Below are positions 27,926-36,735 of a stretch of 64,000 bases of DNA, one piece after another. The DNA is from Pseudomonas laurentiana (GTDB lineage: Bacteria; Pseudomonadota; Gammaproteobacteria; Pseudomonadales; Pseudomonadaceae). Under the pieces are notes generated by a model. That model searched no databases. It had not been told where the DNA came from and saw only the letters and a list, made by a program, of their open reading frames with translations. Location of the stretch: positions 62,001 through 126,000 of the forward strand of contig NZ_BMQU01000004.1 of assembly GCF_014648275.1 (NCBI RefSeq), given 5' to 3'. Within the stretch, counting starts at the first letter, position 1. Every line of letters begins with the position of its first letter. A program made the position numbers and the translations under genes.

Positions 27926-29068
27926 ATGCTGATTGTTGCCGACGAGAATATTCCGCTGCTCGATGCGTTTTTTGCCGGCTTCGGCGAAATTCGCCGTTAT
28001 CCGGGGCGCGCCATTGACAGCGCCTGTGTGCGGGACGCTGACGTGCTGCTGGTGCGCTCGGTGACTCAGGTCGATCGGGCCTTGCTGGAAGGCAGCAAGG
28101 TGCGTTTTGTCGGCACCTGCACCATTGGTACAGACCACCTCGACCTGGATTATTTCGAGCAGGTGGGGATTCGCTGGTCCAGTGCGCCGGGCTGCAACGC
28201 CCGCGGTGTCGTGGACTATGTACTGGGGAGCCTGCTGACGCTGGGTGAACTCGATGGCCTGAATCTGGCTGAGCGTACGTATGGCGTGGTCGGTGCTGGT
28301 GAAGTGGGGCGGCGGTTGGTCGATGTGCTGCGCGGGTTGGGTTGGTCGGTGTTGGTCTGCGACCCACCGCGTCAGGCCCGTGAAGGCGGGGATTACGTTG
28401 GCCTGGAGCGTATTCTCGCCGAGTGCGACGTAATCAGCCTGCACACGCCACTGACCCGCGCCGGTGAACATGCCACCTGGCATCTGCTGGACAGCGAGCG
28501 GCTGGCACGTCTGCGACCTGGTGCATGGCTGATCAATGCCAGCCGTGGACCGGTGGTGGATAATGCGGCGCTGCGTGAGCTGCTGCTTGCCCGTGAAGAT
28601 GTTCAGGCGGTCCTGGATGTCTGGGAAGGTGAGCCGCAGGTCGATTTGGCACTTGCCGACCTGTGTGTGCTGGCCACGCCGCATATTGCCGGTTACAGCC
28701 TGGACGGCAAGCAACGCGGTACCGCACAAATCTATCAGGCGTTCTGCGCCTGGCGTGGTGAACCCGAGCAGGTGAAACTGGCCGATCTGTTACCGCGACC
28801 GTGGCTGGCCCAACTGAGCCTTGAGGCTGAAACCGATCCGGCCTGGGCCTTGGCCACGTTGTGCCGTGCGGTCTATGACCCGCGCCGTGATGATGCGGAT
28901 TTCCGTCGTAGCCTTAGTCCTGATCCGCTCAGGCAGCGAGCGGCGTTCGACCTCTTGCGCAAGCAGTATCCGGCACGGCGCGAAATTGAAGGCCTTGCCG
29001 TGCGGGTCAACGGTGAATCGCCGGCCTTGCGGCGGATGATCGCTGCGCTAGGGGCGGTAGAGGTCTGA
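27926..29068 (+). CDS. pdxB: Erythronate-4-phosphate dehydrogenase
   Basis: The 380-residue D-2-hydroxyacid dehydrogenase performs an early step of pyridoxal 5'-phosphate synthesis, oxidising 4-phosphoerythronate with NAD. The NAD-binding motif [16 protein letters not shown], the ASRGPVVDN Arg motif, and the catalytic [10 protein letters not shown] region are visible, as is a C-terminal PdxB dimerisation domain. The start at 27926 follows AGGAGA with a 5-base gap. It is convergent with the small protein downstream. Family and length agree, so identification is firm. Confidence 0.95.
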   Translation: MLIVADENIPLLDAFFAGFGEIRRYPGRAIDSACVRDADVLLVRSVTQVDRALLEGSKVRFVGTCTIGTDHLDLDYFEQVGIRWSSAPGCNARGVVDYVLGSLLTLGELDGLNLAERTYGVVGAGEVGRRLVDVLRGLGWSVLVCDPPRQAREGGDYVGLERILAECDVISLHTPLTRAGEHATWHLLDSERLARLRPGAWLINASRGPVVDNAALRELLLAREDVQAVLDVWEGEPQVDLALADLCVLATPHIAGYSLDGKQRGTAQIYQAFCAWRGEPEQVKLADLLPRPWLAQLSLEAETDPAWALATLCRAVYDPRRDDADFRRSLSPDPLRQRAAFDLLRKQYPARREIEGLAVRVNGESPALRRMIAALGAVEV

Positions 29069-29083
29069 ACGGCAGGCAGTAAA

Positions 29084-29105
29084 AACCCGGCGCTGGCGCC
29101 GGGTT
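29084..29105 (-). terminator. Intrinsic terminator of the small 56-residue gene
   Basis: A perfect 9-bp stem AACCCGGCG / CGCCGGGTT with loop CTGG is followed on the minus strand by TTTTT. It should end the leftward transcript of the gene at 29123-29293 and may also affect pdxB from the opposite side. Confidence 0.85.
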
Positions 29106-29122
29106 CAGGAAGTCTGTAGTGA

Positions 29123-29293
29123 TCAGGCCTTCTTGGCGGTTTTTTCCCGACTCTTTTCCAGGTCCTGGCACGCTTTCTGGATCATTTGCTCAGTGATCGG
29201 GATCTCACGACCCTGGGCATCAATGATCGAGCCACAGGCCGGGTGGGCGTGTGTCGACGCTTGTTGCGATGTGCCACTGTTCTGCAAGCTCAT
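29123..29293 (-). CDS. Small hypothetical protein (possible PA1571 family)
   Basis: This 56-residue soluble protein has the segment CGSIIDAQGREIPITEQMIQKACQDLEKSREKTAKKA. It resembles a short Pseudomonas family I recall as PA1571-like, but this could not be verified. No membrane segment or signal peptide is seen. GGAG seven bases upstream supports the ATG at 29293 over the ATG at 29308. An intrinsic terminator follows. It is a single-gene unit convergent with pdxB. Function unknown. Confidence 0.75.
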   Translation of the reverse strand: MSLQNSGTSQQASTHAHPACGSIIDAQGREIPITEQMIQKACQDLEKSREKTAKKA

Positions 29294-29528
29294 ATCCTGT
29301 CTCCTCATCAGGTTGCAAGCTCAGCCTAGATCTGCACGATGACCGCCCTGTGACAAGGCTCCCTCGCTCGTCGTCGCGCATGTGCCAAGTCCACCAGAAA
29401 GCCATGCAAACTGCCAGTGGCACTTTAGAACGAAATGTACTAGGGACTGTGAGGGCGCGGCTTAAGTCATGTGCTCATTCCGGCGCTCGGGTGTAGGCTG
29501 CTGCAAATCGACTGAAAATGGCATTCTC

Positions 29529-31322
29529 ATGATCTTCCGTCTGTCTTCTCGACAACGTCAGGCCATTCAACTGGCCTGGCGCTTTATCCGCCCGTATCGA
29601 AAACAGGCCATCGCCGCGCTGGTCGCGCTGGTACTGACGGCGGCGATTACCTTGTCGATGGGGCAGGGGATTCGCTTGATGGTTGACCAGGGCTTCATGA
29701 CCCAGTCGCCAACGCTGTTGAATCAGTCTATCGGCCTGTTCTTGTTGCTGGTGCTGGCCCTCGCGGTAGGCACCTTTACCCGCTTCTATCTGGTGTCATG
29801 GATTGGCGAGCGCGTTGTTGCTGATATCCGCCAGCAGGTGTTTGATCACTTGATCTACCTGCATCCCGGCTTCTTCGAGAGCAACCGCAGCTCAGAAATA
29901 CAGTCGCGCCTGACCGCTGATACGACATTGCTGCAGTCCGTGATCGGCTCTTCGCTCTCGTTGTTTTTGCGCAACGCTTTGATGGTGGTGGGTGGCATCG
30001 TGCTGTTGTTCGTGACCAACCCGAAGCTGACCAGCATTGTGGTGCTGGCGTTGCCCTTGGTCCTGGTACCGATACTGGTTTTCGGTCGACGGGTGCGTAG
30101 CCTGTCACGTCAGAGTCAGGATCGGGTCGCGGATGTCGGCAGTTATGTGGCCGAAACCCTGGGGCAAATCAAGACCGTGCAGGCCTACAACCACCAGGGC
30201 AGCGATCAGCGCCGTTTCAGTGTGACCGTCGAAGCAGCGTTTGATACAGCGCGTCAACGTATTCTGCAGCGGGCCTGGCTGATCACCTTGGTCATCGTCC
30301 TGGTACTGGGGGCGGTGGGGGTAATGCTCTGGGTCGGGGGTATGGACGTAATCGCGGGGCGTATTTCCGGCGGTGAGCTGGCCGCGTTCGTGTTCTACAG
30401 CCTGATCGTCGGCAGTGCGTTTGGCACCTTGAGCGAGGTGATCGGCGAGCTTCAGCGTGCGGCGGGCGCTGCGGAGCGGATTGCTGAACTGCTGGCTGCG
30501 CGGAGCGAGATCGTTTCGCCAGCGCAAGGCTTGATGCGCCTGCCGGAGCATGTCAGCGGTCAATTGGAGCTGCGTGAAGTGCGCTTTGCCTATCCATCGC
30601 GACCGAACCCGGCCGCTATTGATGGCTTGAGCCTGGTGGTGGCGCCGGGTGAGACCCTGGCGTTGGTCGGACCGTCTGGCGCCGGTAAATCAACGCTGTT
30701 TGATCTGCTGCTGCGTTTTTATGATCCACAGGCCGGGCAGATCCTGCTGGACGGCCTGCCGGTCGATCGGCTCGATCCGCAGGATCTGCGGCGAAACTTT
30801 GCGCTGGTCGCACAGAACCCCGCGTTGTTCTACGGCTCGGTCGAGGACAACATCCGCTACGGCCGTGCCGATGCCAGCAGTGCCGAGGTTGAGGCGGCTG
30901 CGCGCAGTGCTCATGCCCATGAGTTCATCCTGCAACTGCCTCAGGGCTATCAAACGCATTTGGGTGAGTCAGGGCTCGGGCTTTCCGGTGGTCAACGCCA
31001 GCGCCTGGCCATTGCCCGGGCGCTGCTGGTGGATGCGCCGATCCTCTTGCTCGACGAAGCGACCAGTGCGCTGGATGCGCAGAGCGAGCATTTGATCCAG
31101 CAGGCCTTGCCTGGGTTGATGGCCGGACGAACCACGCTGGTGATCGCTCACCGCCTGGCAACCGTGCAGCATGCCGACAGGATCGCTGTGATCGATCGGG
31201 GTCGGCTGGTGGCGGTCGGGACGCATCGACAGTTGATTGCCGAAAGTCCGCTGTATGCCCGGCTGGCGGCGTTGCAGTTTGGCGCTGCAGATTCGCCACA
31301 TGAGGCCGATAGCAAGGTGTAA
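29529..31322 (+). CDS. MsbA/LmrA-type ABC exporter (fused permease-ATPase)
   Basis: The 597-residue half-transporter has an N-terminal six-helix permease domain (about residues 1-330) and a C-terminal nucleotide-binding domain with Walker A GPSGAGKSTL, signature LSGGQRQRLA and Walker B ILLLDEATSALD. The layout matches MsbA, the lipid A-core flippase, and related homodimeric exporters. The substrate cannot be told from sequence, and a second MsbA in the genome would argue against lipid A. The ATG at 29529 was chosen because the upstream frame (from 29469) looks non-coding. A weak ribosome-binding site is present. The gene stands alone between the small protein and the chemoreceptor. Confidence 0.9.
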   Translation: MIFRLSSRQRQAIQLAWRFIRPYRKQAIAALVALVLTAAITLSMGQGIRLMVDQGFMTQSPTLLNQSIGLFLLLVLALAVGTFTRFYLVSWIGERVVADIRQQVFDHLIYLHPGFFESNRSSEIQSRLTADTTLLQSVIGSSLSLFLRNALMVVGGIVLLFVTNPKLTSIVVLALPLVLVPILVFGRRVRSLSRQSQDRVADVGSYVAETLGQIKTVQAYNHQGSDQRRFSVTVEAAFDTARQRILQRAWLITLVIVLVLGAVGVMLWVGGMDVIAGRISGGELAAFVFYSLIVGSAFGTLSEVIGELQRAAGAAERIAELLAARSEIVSPAQGLMRLPEHVSGQLELREVRFAYPSRPNPAAIDGLSLVVAPGETLALVGPSGAGKSTLFDLLLRFYDPQAGQILLDGLPVDRLDPQDLRRNFALVAQNPALFYGSVEDNIRYGRADASSAEVEAAARSAHAHEFILQLPQGYQTHLGESGLGLSGGQRQRLAIARALLVDAPILLLDEATSALDAQSEHLIQQALPGLMAGRTTLVIAHRLATVQHADRIAVIDRGRLVAVGTHRQLIAESPLYARLAALQFGAADSPHEADSKV

Positions 31323-31360
31323 GCAAGCGCTTTACATTTTCATGACAGCCCTCATACCGT

Positions 31361-31378
31361 CTGTCACATTTCTGTAGT
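31361..31378 (+). promoter_or_regulatory. Pho-box-like site upstream of the chemoreceptor
   Basis: CTGTCAC (31361-31367), ATTT, and CTGTAGT (31372-31378) form two 7-base repeats with a 4-base spacer. The E. coli PhoB consensus is CTGTCAT-N4-CTGTCAT. It lies about 180 bases before the receptor start, and an ATG-distal -10-like TATCGT is at 31392. The identification is by pattern only. Confidence 0.5.
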
Positions 31379-31556
31379 AATCCCCTGAGACTATCGTAAC
31401 CCGCTGTTACATAGCGCTTGAGTGATGGGCTGCCATCTCTGATGGCTGTCTAGTGCTGATGTTGGCTGCTTGCCAAGGGAGACAAGGATGTCTCCAGGTG
31501 TCCGGTGCGTCTTGCATCGGAACACAGACCCCTACCTTGTTGTGAGACCCTGCCCG

Positions 31557-33182
31557 ATGTTCCTGCGTAAATCCCTACGGATGCAAATTCTTGCCCTGCT
31601 TGGCGGCAGTGTGTTGGCAATGTTGCTGATTGCCCTGGTTTGCTTCCAGTTTCTTTCTGCCAGCGTGCGTGGATACGGTGAGTTGGTGGATGGGCCGCTA
31701 CAGGCGTCACAACTGATTGATGAGGCCAACCTGCAATTCAAGGTCCAGGTTCAGGAGTGGAAAAACGTACTGCTGCGGGGCAAGCAACCAGCGGAACTGG
31801 ATAAGTACTGGCAGCAGTTCCAGGCGCGCGAGCAGCAAGTGCAGGATATTCTGGCGCAACTGATCAATGGTAACGCGCTGGAGCCTGCGCTCAAGGCGCG
31901 CCTTGTGCAGCTCAAGGACAGCCATCGTCAGTTGGGGGCGGCCTATGCCAAAGGGCGTGAAGCCTTTTTGGCCGCAGGCGGCGACCCCTTTGCTGGCGAT
32001 CAGGCCGTCAAGGGCGTAGACCGTGCGACCAGTGAGCAGATGAGCGAGCTGGTCGGCCAGTTGCGCGCGGATGCCAAGGGGCGTGCTGCCAGCATCAGTG
32101 AAGCGGCGCAGCGTACGGTGTGGCTGGGGTTGCTGATCATGTTCGGCTCGGCTGTGCTCGTGGGGTTGCTTAGCGTTTCGCTGGTCAATCGCAACATTGT
32201 CGAGCCGATCCGCAAGCTGATTGAGTATGTCGCGCACCTCAGCCAAGGCCGTTTTGATGCCCGGGTTGCCAGTGATCGTCAGGATGAGCTTGGGCGCCTG
32301 GCGTTGGCGGCCAATACCTTGCGCGACTTCCTTGCAGACACCTTTCGGCGTCTGCAGGGCAACGCGGTAGACCTTGAATCGGCCAGTGGCGAGTTACGAA
32401 CCATCGCCGGCGGCATGGCCCGTGGCACGGAGGACCAGTTCCAGCGTACCGATCAGGTGGCTACTGCCATGCACGAGATGTCTGCCACCGCGCAGGAGGT
32501 CGCGCGCCATGCCGCCGAAGCGGCGCGTGCCGCCGACGAGGCAGACCACAATGCCCAGGCGGGCGAGCAGGTGATGCAGGCCACCATCGATACGATTGCG
32601 GCAGTCAATCAGGAGATCGTCGGTACGGCGGGAGTGATTCGCAACCTGGAGCACGACAGCGCACGGATTGGCAAAGTGCTGGAGGTTATTCACGGCATCG
32701 CCGAGCAGACCAACCTGCTGGCACTCAACGCAGCCATTGAAGCGGCGCGTGCTGGTGAGGCTGGCCGTGGTTTTGCGGTCGTCGCTGATGAGGTGCGTAG
32801 TCTGGCTCAGCGCACCGGGGCGTCGATTGCCGAGATCAATCAGATCATCAGCGCGGTACAGTCGGGAGCCATGGAGGCGGTCAAGGCCATCGAGAGTGGT
32901 CAGGTGCGCAGTGAGGAGGGGGCTGAGCAAGTCCAGCGCGCGGGGCAAATGCTCCAGCGCATCACCTTGGCGGTGGAAGCGATTCGTGACATGAACCGGC
33001 AGATTGCCACTGCTGCGGAAGAACAGACCAGCGTGGCGGATGATATCTCGCGCAACCTGGTGGAAATCACGCGGATTGCGACCGCCAACCAGGAAGCGGT
33101 GCAACATACCGAGCAGGCCGGTGGCCGCCTGCACGAGCTGTCCGGGCAACTGGGCGCAGTCACGGCCAACCTTAGCGCCTGA
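31557..33182 (+). CDS. Methyl-accepting chemotaxis protein, possibly the phosphate receptor CtpH
   Basis: The 541-residue chemoreceptor has an N-terminal membrane helix (about residues 9-31, LALLGGSVLAMLLIALVCF), a helical periplasmic domain of about 155 residues that fits the 4HB class, a second helix (TVWLGLLIMFGSAVLVGLL), a HAMP domain, and a conserved signalling domain ([32 protein letters not shown]). A phosphate-sensing role is suggested by a Pho-box-like site upstream and by remembered synteny with the phosphate receptor CtpH of P. putida, which I could not check. The start at 31557 (MFLRKSLRMQIL) is chosen since the upstream frame is unlike. Ligand remains to be confirmed. Confidence 0.9.
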   Translation: MFLRKSLRMQILALLGGSVLAMLLIALVCFQFLSASVRGYGELVDGPLQASQLIDEANLQFKVQVQEWKNVLLRGKQPAELDKYWQQFQAREQQVQDILAQLINGNALEPALKARLVQLKDSHRQLGAAYAKGREAFLAAGGDPFAGDQAVKGVDRATSEQMSELVGQLRADAKGRAASISEAAQRTVWLGLLIMFGSAVLVGLLSVSLVNRNIVEPIRKLIEYVAHLSQGRFDARVASDRQDELGRLALAANTLRDFLADTFRRLQGNAVDLESASGELRTIAGGMARGTEDQFQRTDQVATAMHEMSATAQEVARHAAEAARAADEADHNAQAGEQVMQATIDTIAAVNQEIVGTAGVIRNLEHDSARIGKVLEVIHGIAEQTNLLALNAAIEAARAGEAGRGFAVVADEVRSLAQRTGASIAEINQIISAVQSGAMEAVKAIESGQVRSEEGAEQVQRAGQMLQRITLAVEAIRDMNRQIATAAEEQTSVADDISRNLVEITRIATANQEAVQHTEQAGGRLHELSGQLGAVTANLSA

Positions 33183-33583
33183 CCCTCCTGCGGAGGGGGG
33201 AATCCGCCACTTGCCTGCCATTGCGGCGTGGCAATGTGGCGGATTGTCGCCACGAAAACCACTCACTATGCCCGTGCTGACACGGTTTAGCCATTGGTCG
33301 TTGGTTTTAGAGTGGTTGGCCCGCTTCCTGCTTTAAGGCGACGCTGGCTTCGGCCATGCAAGCACCCCCGCGGTTGCTGTTTCAGATAACCGCACGGCGT
33401 GACCACTGTTCCCCGATCCATCGAACAACCCCAGCCGCCAGCCATCGCGCCGGTGTCCAGGCTCTGCTGCCTGAATACCCGGTCGCCCGGTGCGTTGGCC
33501 TGCGCGAGCAAGAATAAAAAACCGGGCGTGCATAACGGGGCGAGCAGTCATTGCCAATTACTTCACTTCAATTGGATTGAACC
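33183..33583. other. Intergenic region upstream of mqo
   Basis: This 400-base stretch has no supportable gene. It begins with an inverted repeat AATCCGCCAC (33201-33210) / GTGGCGGATT (33236-33245), a likely hairpin behind the chemoreceptor gene. The rest should hold the mqo promoter, including an AT-richer part near 33510-33580. Confidence 0.55.
33201..33245. terminator. Hairpin behind the chemoreceptor gene
   Basis: Arms AATCCGCCAC and GTGGCGGATT pair over 10 bp around an interior with the shorter GCC/GGC pairing. It starts 18 bases after the chemoreceptor stop codon, but no T-run follows. Confidence 0.55.
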
Positions 33584-35173
33584 ATGAAAAAAATTCTGCT
33601 GACGCTCCTGTGCCTGAGCGTCATCGGTTGCTCCAAGCCCAGCGAGCCCGAGAAAACCGTAGACGTGCTGCTGATCGGCGGCGGCATCATGAGCGCAAGC
33701 CTTGGTACCTACCTCAACGAGCTGGAGCCTGAATGGTCCATCGACATCTATGAGCGCATGGACAAGGTTGCCGAAGAAAGCTCCAACGCCTGGAACAACG
33801 CCGGTACCGGTCACTCCGCGTTCTGCGAACTGAACTACACCAGCGAAGCTGCTGATGGCTCGATCGACATCAGCAAGGCTGTGGGGGTCAACGAGCAGTT
33901 CGAAATTTCCAAGCAATTCTGGGCCTATCAGGTTGAGCACAATGTGTTGAGCAACCCGAAGTCGTTCATCAACAATGTGCCGCACATGAGCTTCGTCTGG
34001 GGGGACAAGAACGTCGAATTCCTCAAGAAGCGTCATGCTGCACTGCAACACAGCTCGTTGTTCCGCGGCATGGAGTACAGCGAAGACCACAAGCAGATCG
34101 CGCAGTGGGTACCGCTGGTCATGGAAGGCCGTGCTGCCGACCAGAAGATCGCTGCCACACGCATGCCGATCGGCACCGACGTCAACTTCGGGGAGATTAC
34201 CCGCCAGCTGTTTGCGTCGATGACCCAGCACGACAACGTCACGTTGCACGTTCAGCATGAAGTCCGTGACATTGTTCGCAACACCGACAACACCTGGACC
34301 GTGGTCGTTGCCGACCTGGCCAATAAAGGGGTCGAAACCAGCGTCAAGGCCAGGTTCGTCTTCATTGGTGCCGGTGGTGGTGCGCTCAAGCTGTTGCAGA
34401 AGTCGGGTATTCCAGAGGCAGACGGTTATGCCGGCTTCCCGGTTGGCGGTCAGTTCCTGATGACGGACAACCAGGACATCGTTGCGCGCCACAAGGCCAA
34501 GTTGTATGGCAAGGCTTCGGTCGGTGCGCCACCCATGTCGGTTCCGCACCTGGACACCCGGATGATCGATGGCAAGGAAGTGCTGCTGTTTGGTCCGTTT
34601 GCCACCTTCTCGACCAAGTTCCTGAAGAACGGCTCGTTGCTGGACATGTTCGCTGCGCTGACCCGCCACAACATCATGCCAATGACCCACGCGGGTATCG
34701 ATAACATTGACCTGAGCACCTACCTGATGGGGCAGTTGATGTTGAGCTTCGACGACCGCATGGCGGCCCTGCGCGAGTACTTCCCGAATGCTCGGAACGA
34801 AGACTGGACACTGCTTCAGGCCGGCCAGCGCGTTCAGGTGATCAAGAAAGACCCTGTGCACGGTGGCATCTTGCAGTTCGGCACTGAGGTCGTGGCGTCC
34901 GAGGACGGCACCATCGCTGCATTGTTGGGGGCGTCGCCAGGTGCTTCCACCGCTGCACCGATCATGCTGAGCGTGTTGGAAAAGACCTTCAAGGATCGCA
35001 TCAAGACCCCTGAATGGCAGGCCAAGCTGAAGCAGATCATTCCAACCTATGGCCAGAAGCTCAACAACAACCTTGAGCTGACCAACACGACCCGTGCCTG
35101 GAGCAGCGAGCGCCTGCAACTGAACTTCGCACCGGTATTGCCTGAGGAAACGGCTGCCCAGGCCGCGATGTAG
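33584..35173 (+). CDS. mqo: Malate:quinone oxidoreductase with lipoprotein-type signal
   Basis: The 529-residue flavoprotein oxidises malate to oxaloacetate and feeds electrons to quinones at the inner membrane. FAD-binding sequence [18 protein letters not shown] starts at residue 27, and [13 protein letters not shown] and [18 protein letters not shown] are typical of the family. The N-terminus is unusual: [20 protein letters not shown] is a lipoprotein signal peptide with Cys16 in VIGC, so the enzyme would be exported and lipid-anchored. Pseudomonads often have more than one mqo, and this resembles the secreted paralogue. The ATG at 33584 is supported by the signal peptide. A REP pair follows. 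Confidence 0.93.
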   Translation: MKKILLTLLCLSVIGCSKPSEPEKTVDVLLIGGGIMSASLGTYLNELEPEWSIDIYERMDKVAEESSNAWNNAGTGHSAFCELNYTSEAADGSIDISKAVGVNEQFEISKQFWAYQVEHNVLSNPKSFINNVPHMSFVWGDKNVEFLKKRHAALQHSSLFRGMEYSEDHKQIAQWVPLVMEGRAADQKIAATRMPIGTDVNFGEITRQLFASMTQHDNVTLHVQHEVRDIVRNTDNTWTVVVADLANKGVETSVKARFVFIGAGGGALKLLQKSGIPEADGYAGFPVGGQFLMTDNQDIVARHKAKLYGKASVGAPPMSVPHLDTRMIDGKEVLLFGPFATFSTKFLKNGSLLDMFAALTRHNIMPMTHAGIDNIDLSTYLMGQLMLSFDDRMAALREYFPNARNEDWTLLQAGQRVQVIKKDPVHGGILQFGTEVVASEDGTIAALLGASPGASTAAPIMLSVLEKTFKDRIKTPEWQAKLKQIIPTYGQKLNNNLELTNTTRAWSSERLQLNFAPVLPEETAAQAAM

Positions 35174-35208
35174 GTACAGCGGGCGTTATCGTCAGTATCG
35201 CCAGGACA

Positions 35209-35274
35209 CATCGTTGGCAAGCCGACTCCAACAAAGGCAGCATGAGGCTGTTGGAGTTGGGCTTGCCAGCGATG
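35209..35274. repeat. Inverted REP pair (REPIN/BIME-like)
   Basis: Two arms, ATCGTTGGCAAGCC followed by ACTCCAACA (35210-35233), and TGTTGGAG followed by GGGCTTGCCAGCGAT (35249-35274), are inverted copies around a 15-base centre. The GGCAAGCC / GGCTTGCC core with a TCCAACA flank matches the Pseudomonas REP pattern. It lies between convergent mqo and the glycine-rich gene. Confidence 0.8.
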
Positions 35275-35308
35275 CAGAGGCTACGACCTGCAGGGCGCAG
35301 GCGTTGAA

Positions 35309-35683
35309 TCAGTGACGACGTTTCTTGCTGCCGTCGGCCAGGTTATTGCCCAGTGCGCCACCGGCAGCACCACCCAGGCCTGCGCCGATGGCCGAACCGG
35401 TGCTGCCACCGAGCTTGCCGCCAATCAGGGAGCCGCCTGCCGATCCCAGGCCACCACCAATGGCCGCCTTGACTTTGTTGCCCTTCTTCGCAGTCATTGC
35501 ACTGCCCGCCGCACCGCCGACGCCAGCGCCGACCGCCGCACCCGTGCTACCGCCCAGTTTCTGACCGACAACGTTGCCCAGTACGCCGCCCAGGCCACCG
35601 CCGATTGCCGTCGTGCCATCGCCAGCCCATGCGCCTTGTGCGCACAGCAGGCCCAGAGTAATGGCGGCAAGAGTCTTACGCAT
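35309..35683 (-). CDS. Secreted glycine-zipper protein with an internal duplication
   Basis: The 124-residue protein begins with a signal peptide (cleavage likely after AWA at residue 20). Its mature part is made of two 37-residue glycine-rich repeats (residues 27-63 and 75-111) separated by the basic linker TAKKGNKVKAA, with tail GNNLADGSKKRRH. Repeated GxxxG patterns such as IGAGLGGAAGG suggest a membrane-active or oligomerising zipper, as in glycine-zipper 2TM-type proteins of the envelope. Function is unknown. The start at 35683 is favoured because it opens with the signal peptide. A GAGG lies about 9 bases upstream. Confidence 0.88.
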   Translation of the reverse strand: MRKTLAAITLGLLCAQGAWAGDGTTAIGGGLGGVLGNVVGQKLGGSTGAAVGAGVGGAAGSAMTAKKGNKVKAAIGGGLGSAGGSLIGGKLGGSTGSAIGAGLGGAAGGALGNNLADGSKKRRH

Positions 35684-35787
35684 GTGAAACAACCTCAGAA
35701 CAGGAGAAAAGGGCGCGTATTCTGAGGGCGTTCGTCGATGCCGGCAATCTGTGCTGACCATTGGTGCTGTATGGCAGCATGCCTGTT

Positions 35788-36009
35788 TCAAAGGTCTTTG
35801 ACCGTACGGACCTGGTCTTTGTTGACGCGGTTGCGCTTGCCGTCCAGTTGCTCGAACTCGTAGAAGCCGGAGTCGTCATTGTACGTGGGCGTGTCGATGG
35901 TCTGGATTTCGCGCCCATCGTTCAGGGTGATCACGGCTGGCGATGAGCAGCCCGCCAGGGTGCCCAGGCCCAGTGCAAGGAGGAATGCGGGCAAGGTTCG
36001 TTGGATCAT
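35788..36009 (-). CDS. YgdI/YgdR-family lipoprotein (DUF903)
   Basis: The 73-residue protein has a lipoprotein signal (MIQRTLPAFLLALGLGTLAGC, Cys21 in LAGC) followed by SSPAVITLNDGREIQTIDTPTYNDDSGFYEFEQLDG, which is the small beta-barrel DUF903 pattern. It should be a lipid-anchored envelope protein of unknown role. The GGAG upstream of the ATG at 36009 supports the start. It is divergent from moaB and close to the glycine-rich gene on the same strand. Confidence 0.9.
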   Translation of the reverse strand: MIQRTLPAFLLALGLGTLAGCSSPAVITLNDGREIQTIDTPTYNDDSGFYEFEQLDGKRNRVNKDQVRTVKDL

Positions 36010-36195
36010 CGTGCATCTCCAGTCGTGGGTAGAACGCAGTAGTGTCCTTCAGGCGGATGTCATTACAGCGAATTCCTTGTTCAATGCAGCATAGCTGGGA
36101 AGCACTGCTCATGGTCGGGGCACTGCCGGGCTCGGGTTGGGATGGCCTGTGATATAACAGCCGGCATGTGTTCCTACCAATGGATTCAAGGTCCC

Positions 36196-36735
36196 ATGAA
36201 AGCCAAGGCTGAAGTACCTTTTGTGCCGCTCAACATCGCGGTGTTGACCGTCAGTGATACCCGTACGCTTGAAACCGACACCTCGGGTGAGGTCTTTGTC
36301 GAACGTCTTACGACGGCCGGGCATGCCCTCGCAGCGCGTGTACTGCTCAAGGATGATCTCTACAAAATCAGGGCTCAGGTCGCCACCTGGATTGCAGATG
36401 AACAGGTTCAAGTGGTGCTGATTACCGGTGGCACGGGGTTCACCGGGCGTGACAGCACGCCCGAAGCGGTGACGTGCCTGCTGGACAAGCAGGTTGATGG
36501 TTTTGGTGAGCTGTTCCGGCATATCTCTTTGGCCGATATTGGCACCTCTACCATACAGTCGCGCGCACTCGCCGGCCTGGCCAATGGCACGCTGGTGTGT
36601 TGCCTGCCGGGTTCGACCAGCGCGTGCCGTACCGGCTGGGACGGCATCCTGGCCGAGCAGTTGGATGCCCGTCATCGTCCGTGCAATTTCGTGACCCATC
36701 TCAAGCAGGCCGAACCCTGCCAGAGCCGTGGCTGA
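36196..36735 (+). CDS. moaB: Molybdenum cofactor biosynthesis protein MoaB
   Basis: The 179-residue protein is a MogA/MoaB-type protein that adenylylates or otherwise processes molybdopterin for insertion of molybdate. The [14 protein letters not shown] segment and [18 protein letters not shown] (the GSTSAC / WDGIL pair) are diagnostic. It overlaps moeA by 8 bases, so the two are translationally coupled. The ATG at 36196 follows AAGG. An earlier ATG at 36166 adds unlike residues. It is divergent from the YgdR-like gene. Confidence 0.93.
   Translation: MKAKAEVPFVPLNIAVLTVSDTRTLETDTSGEVFVERLTTAGHALAARVLLKDDLYKIRAQVATWIADEQVQVVLITGGTGFTGRDSTPEAVTCLLDKQVDGFGELFRHISLADIGTSTIQSRALAGLANGTLVCCLPGSTSACRTGWDGILAEQLDARHRPCNFVTHLKQAEPCQSRG

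Noticed and set aside
33563-35119. Minus-strand frame of 518 codons opposite mqo
   Set aside because: It is the shadow of mqo, whose FAD motif is intact on the plus strand.
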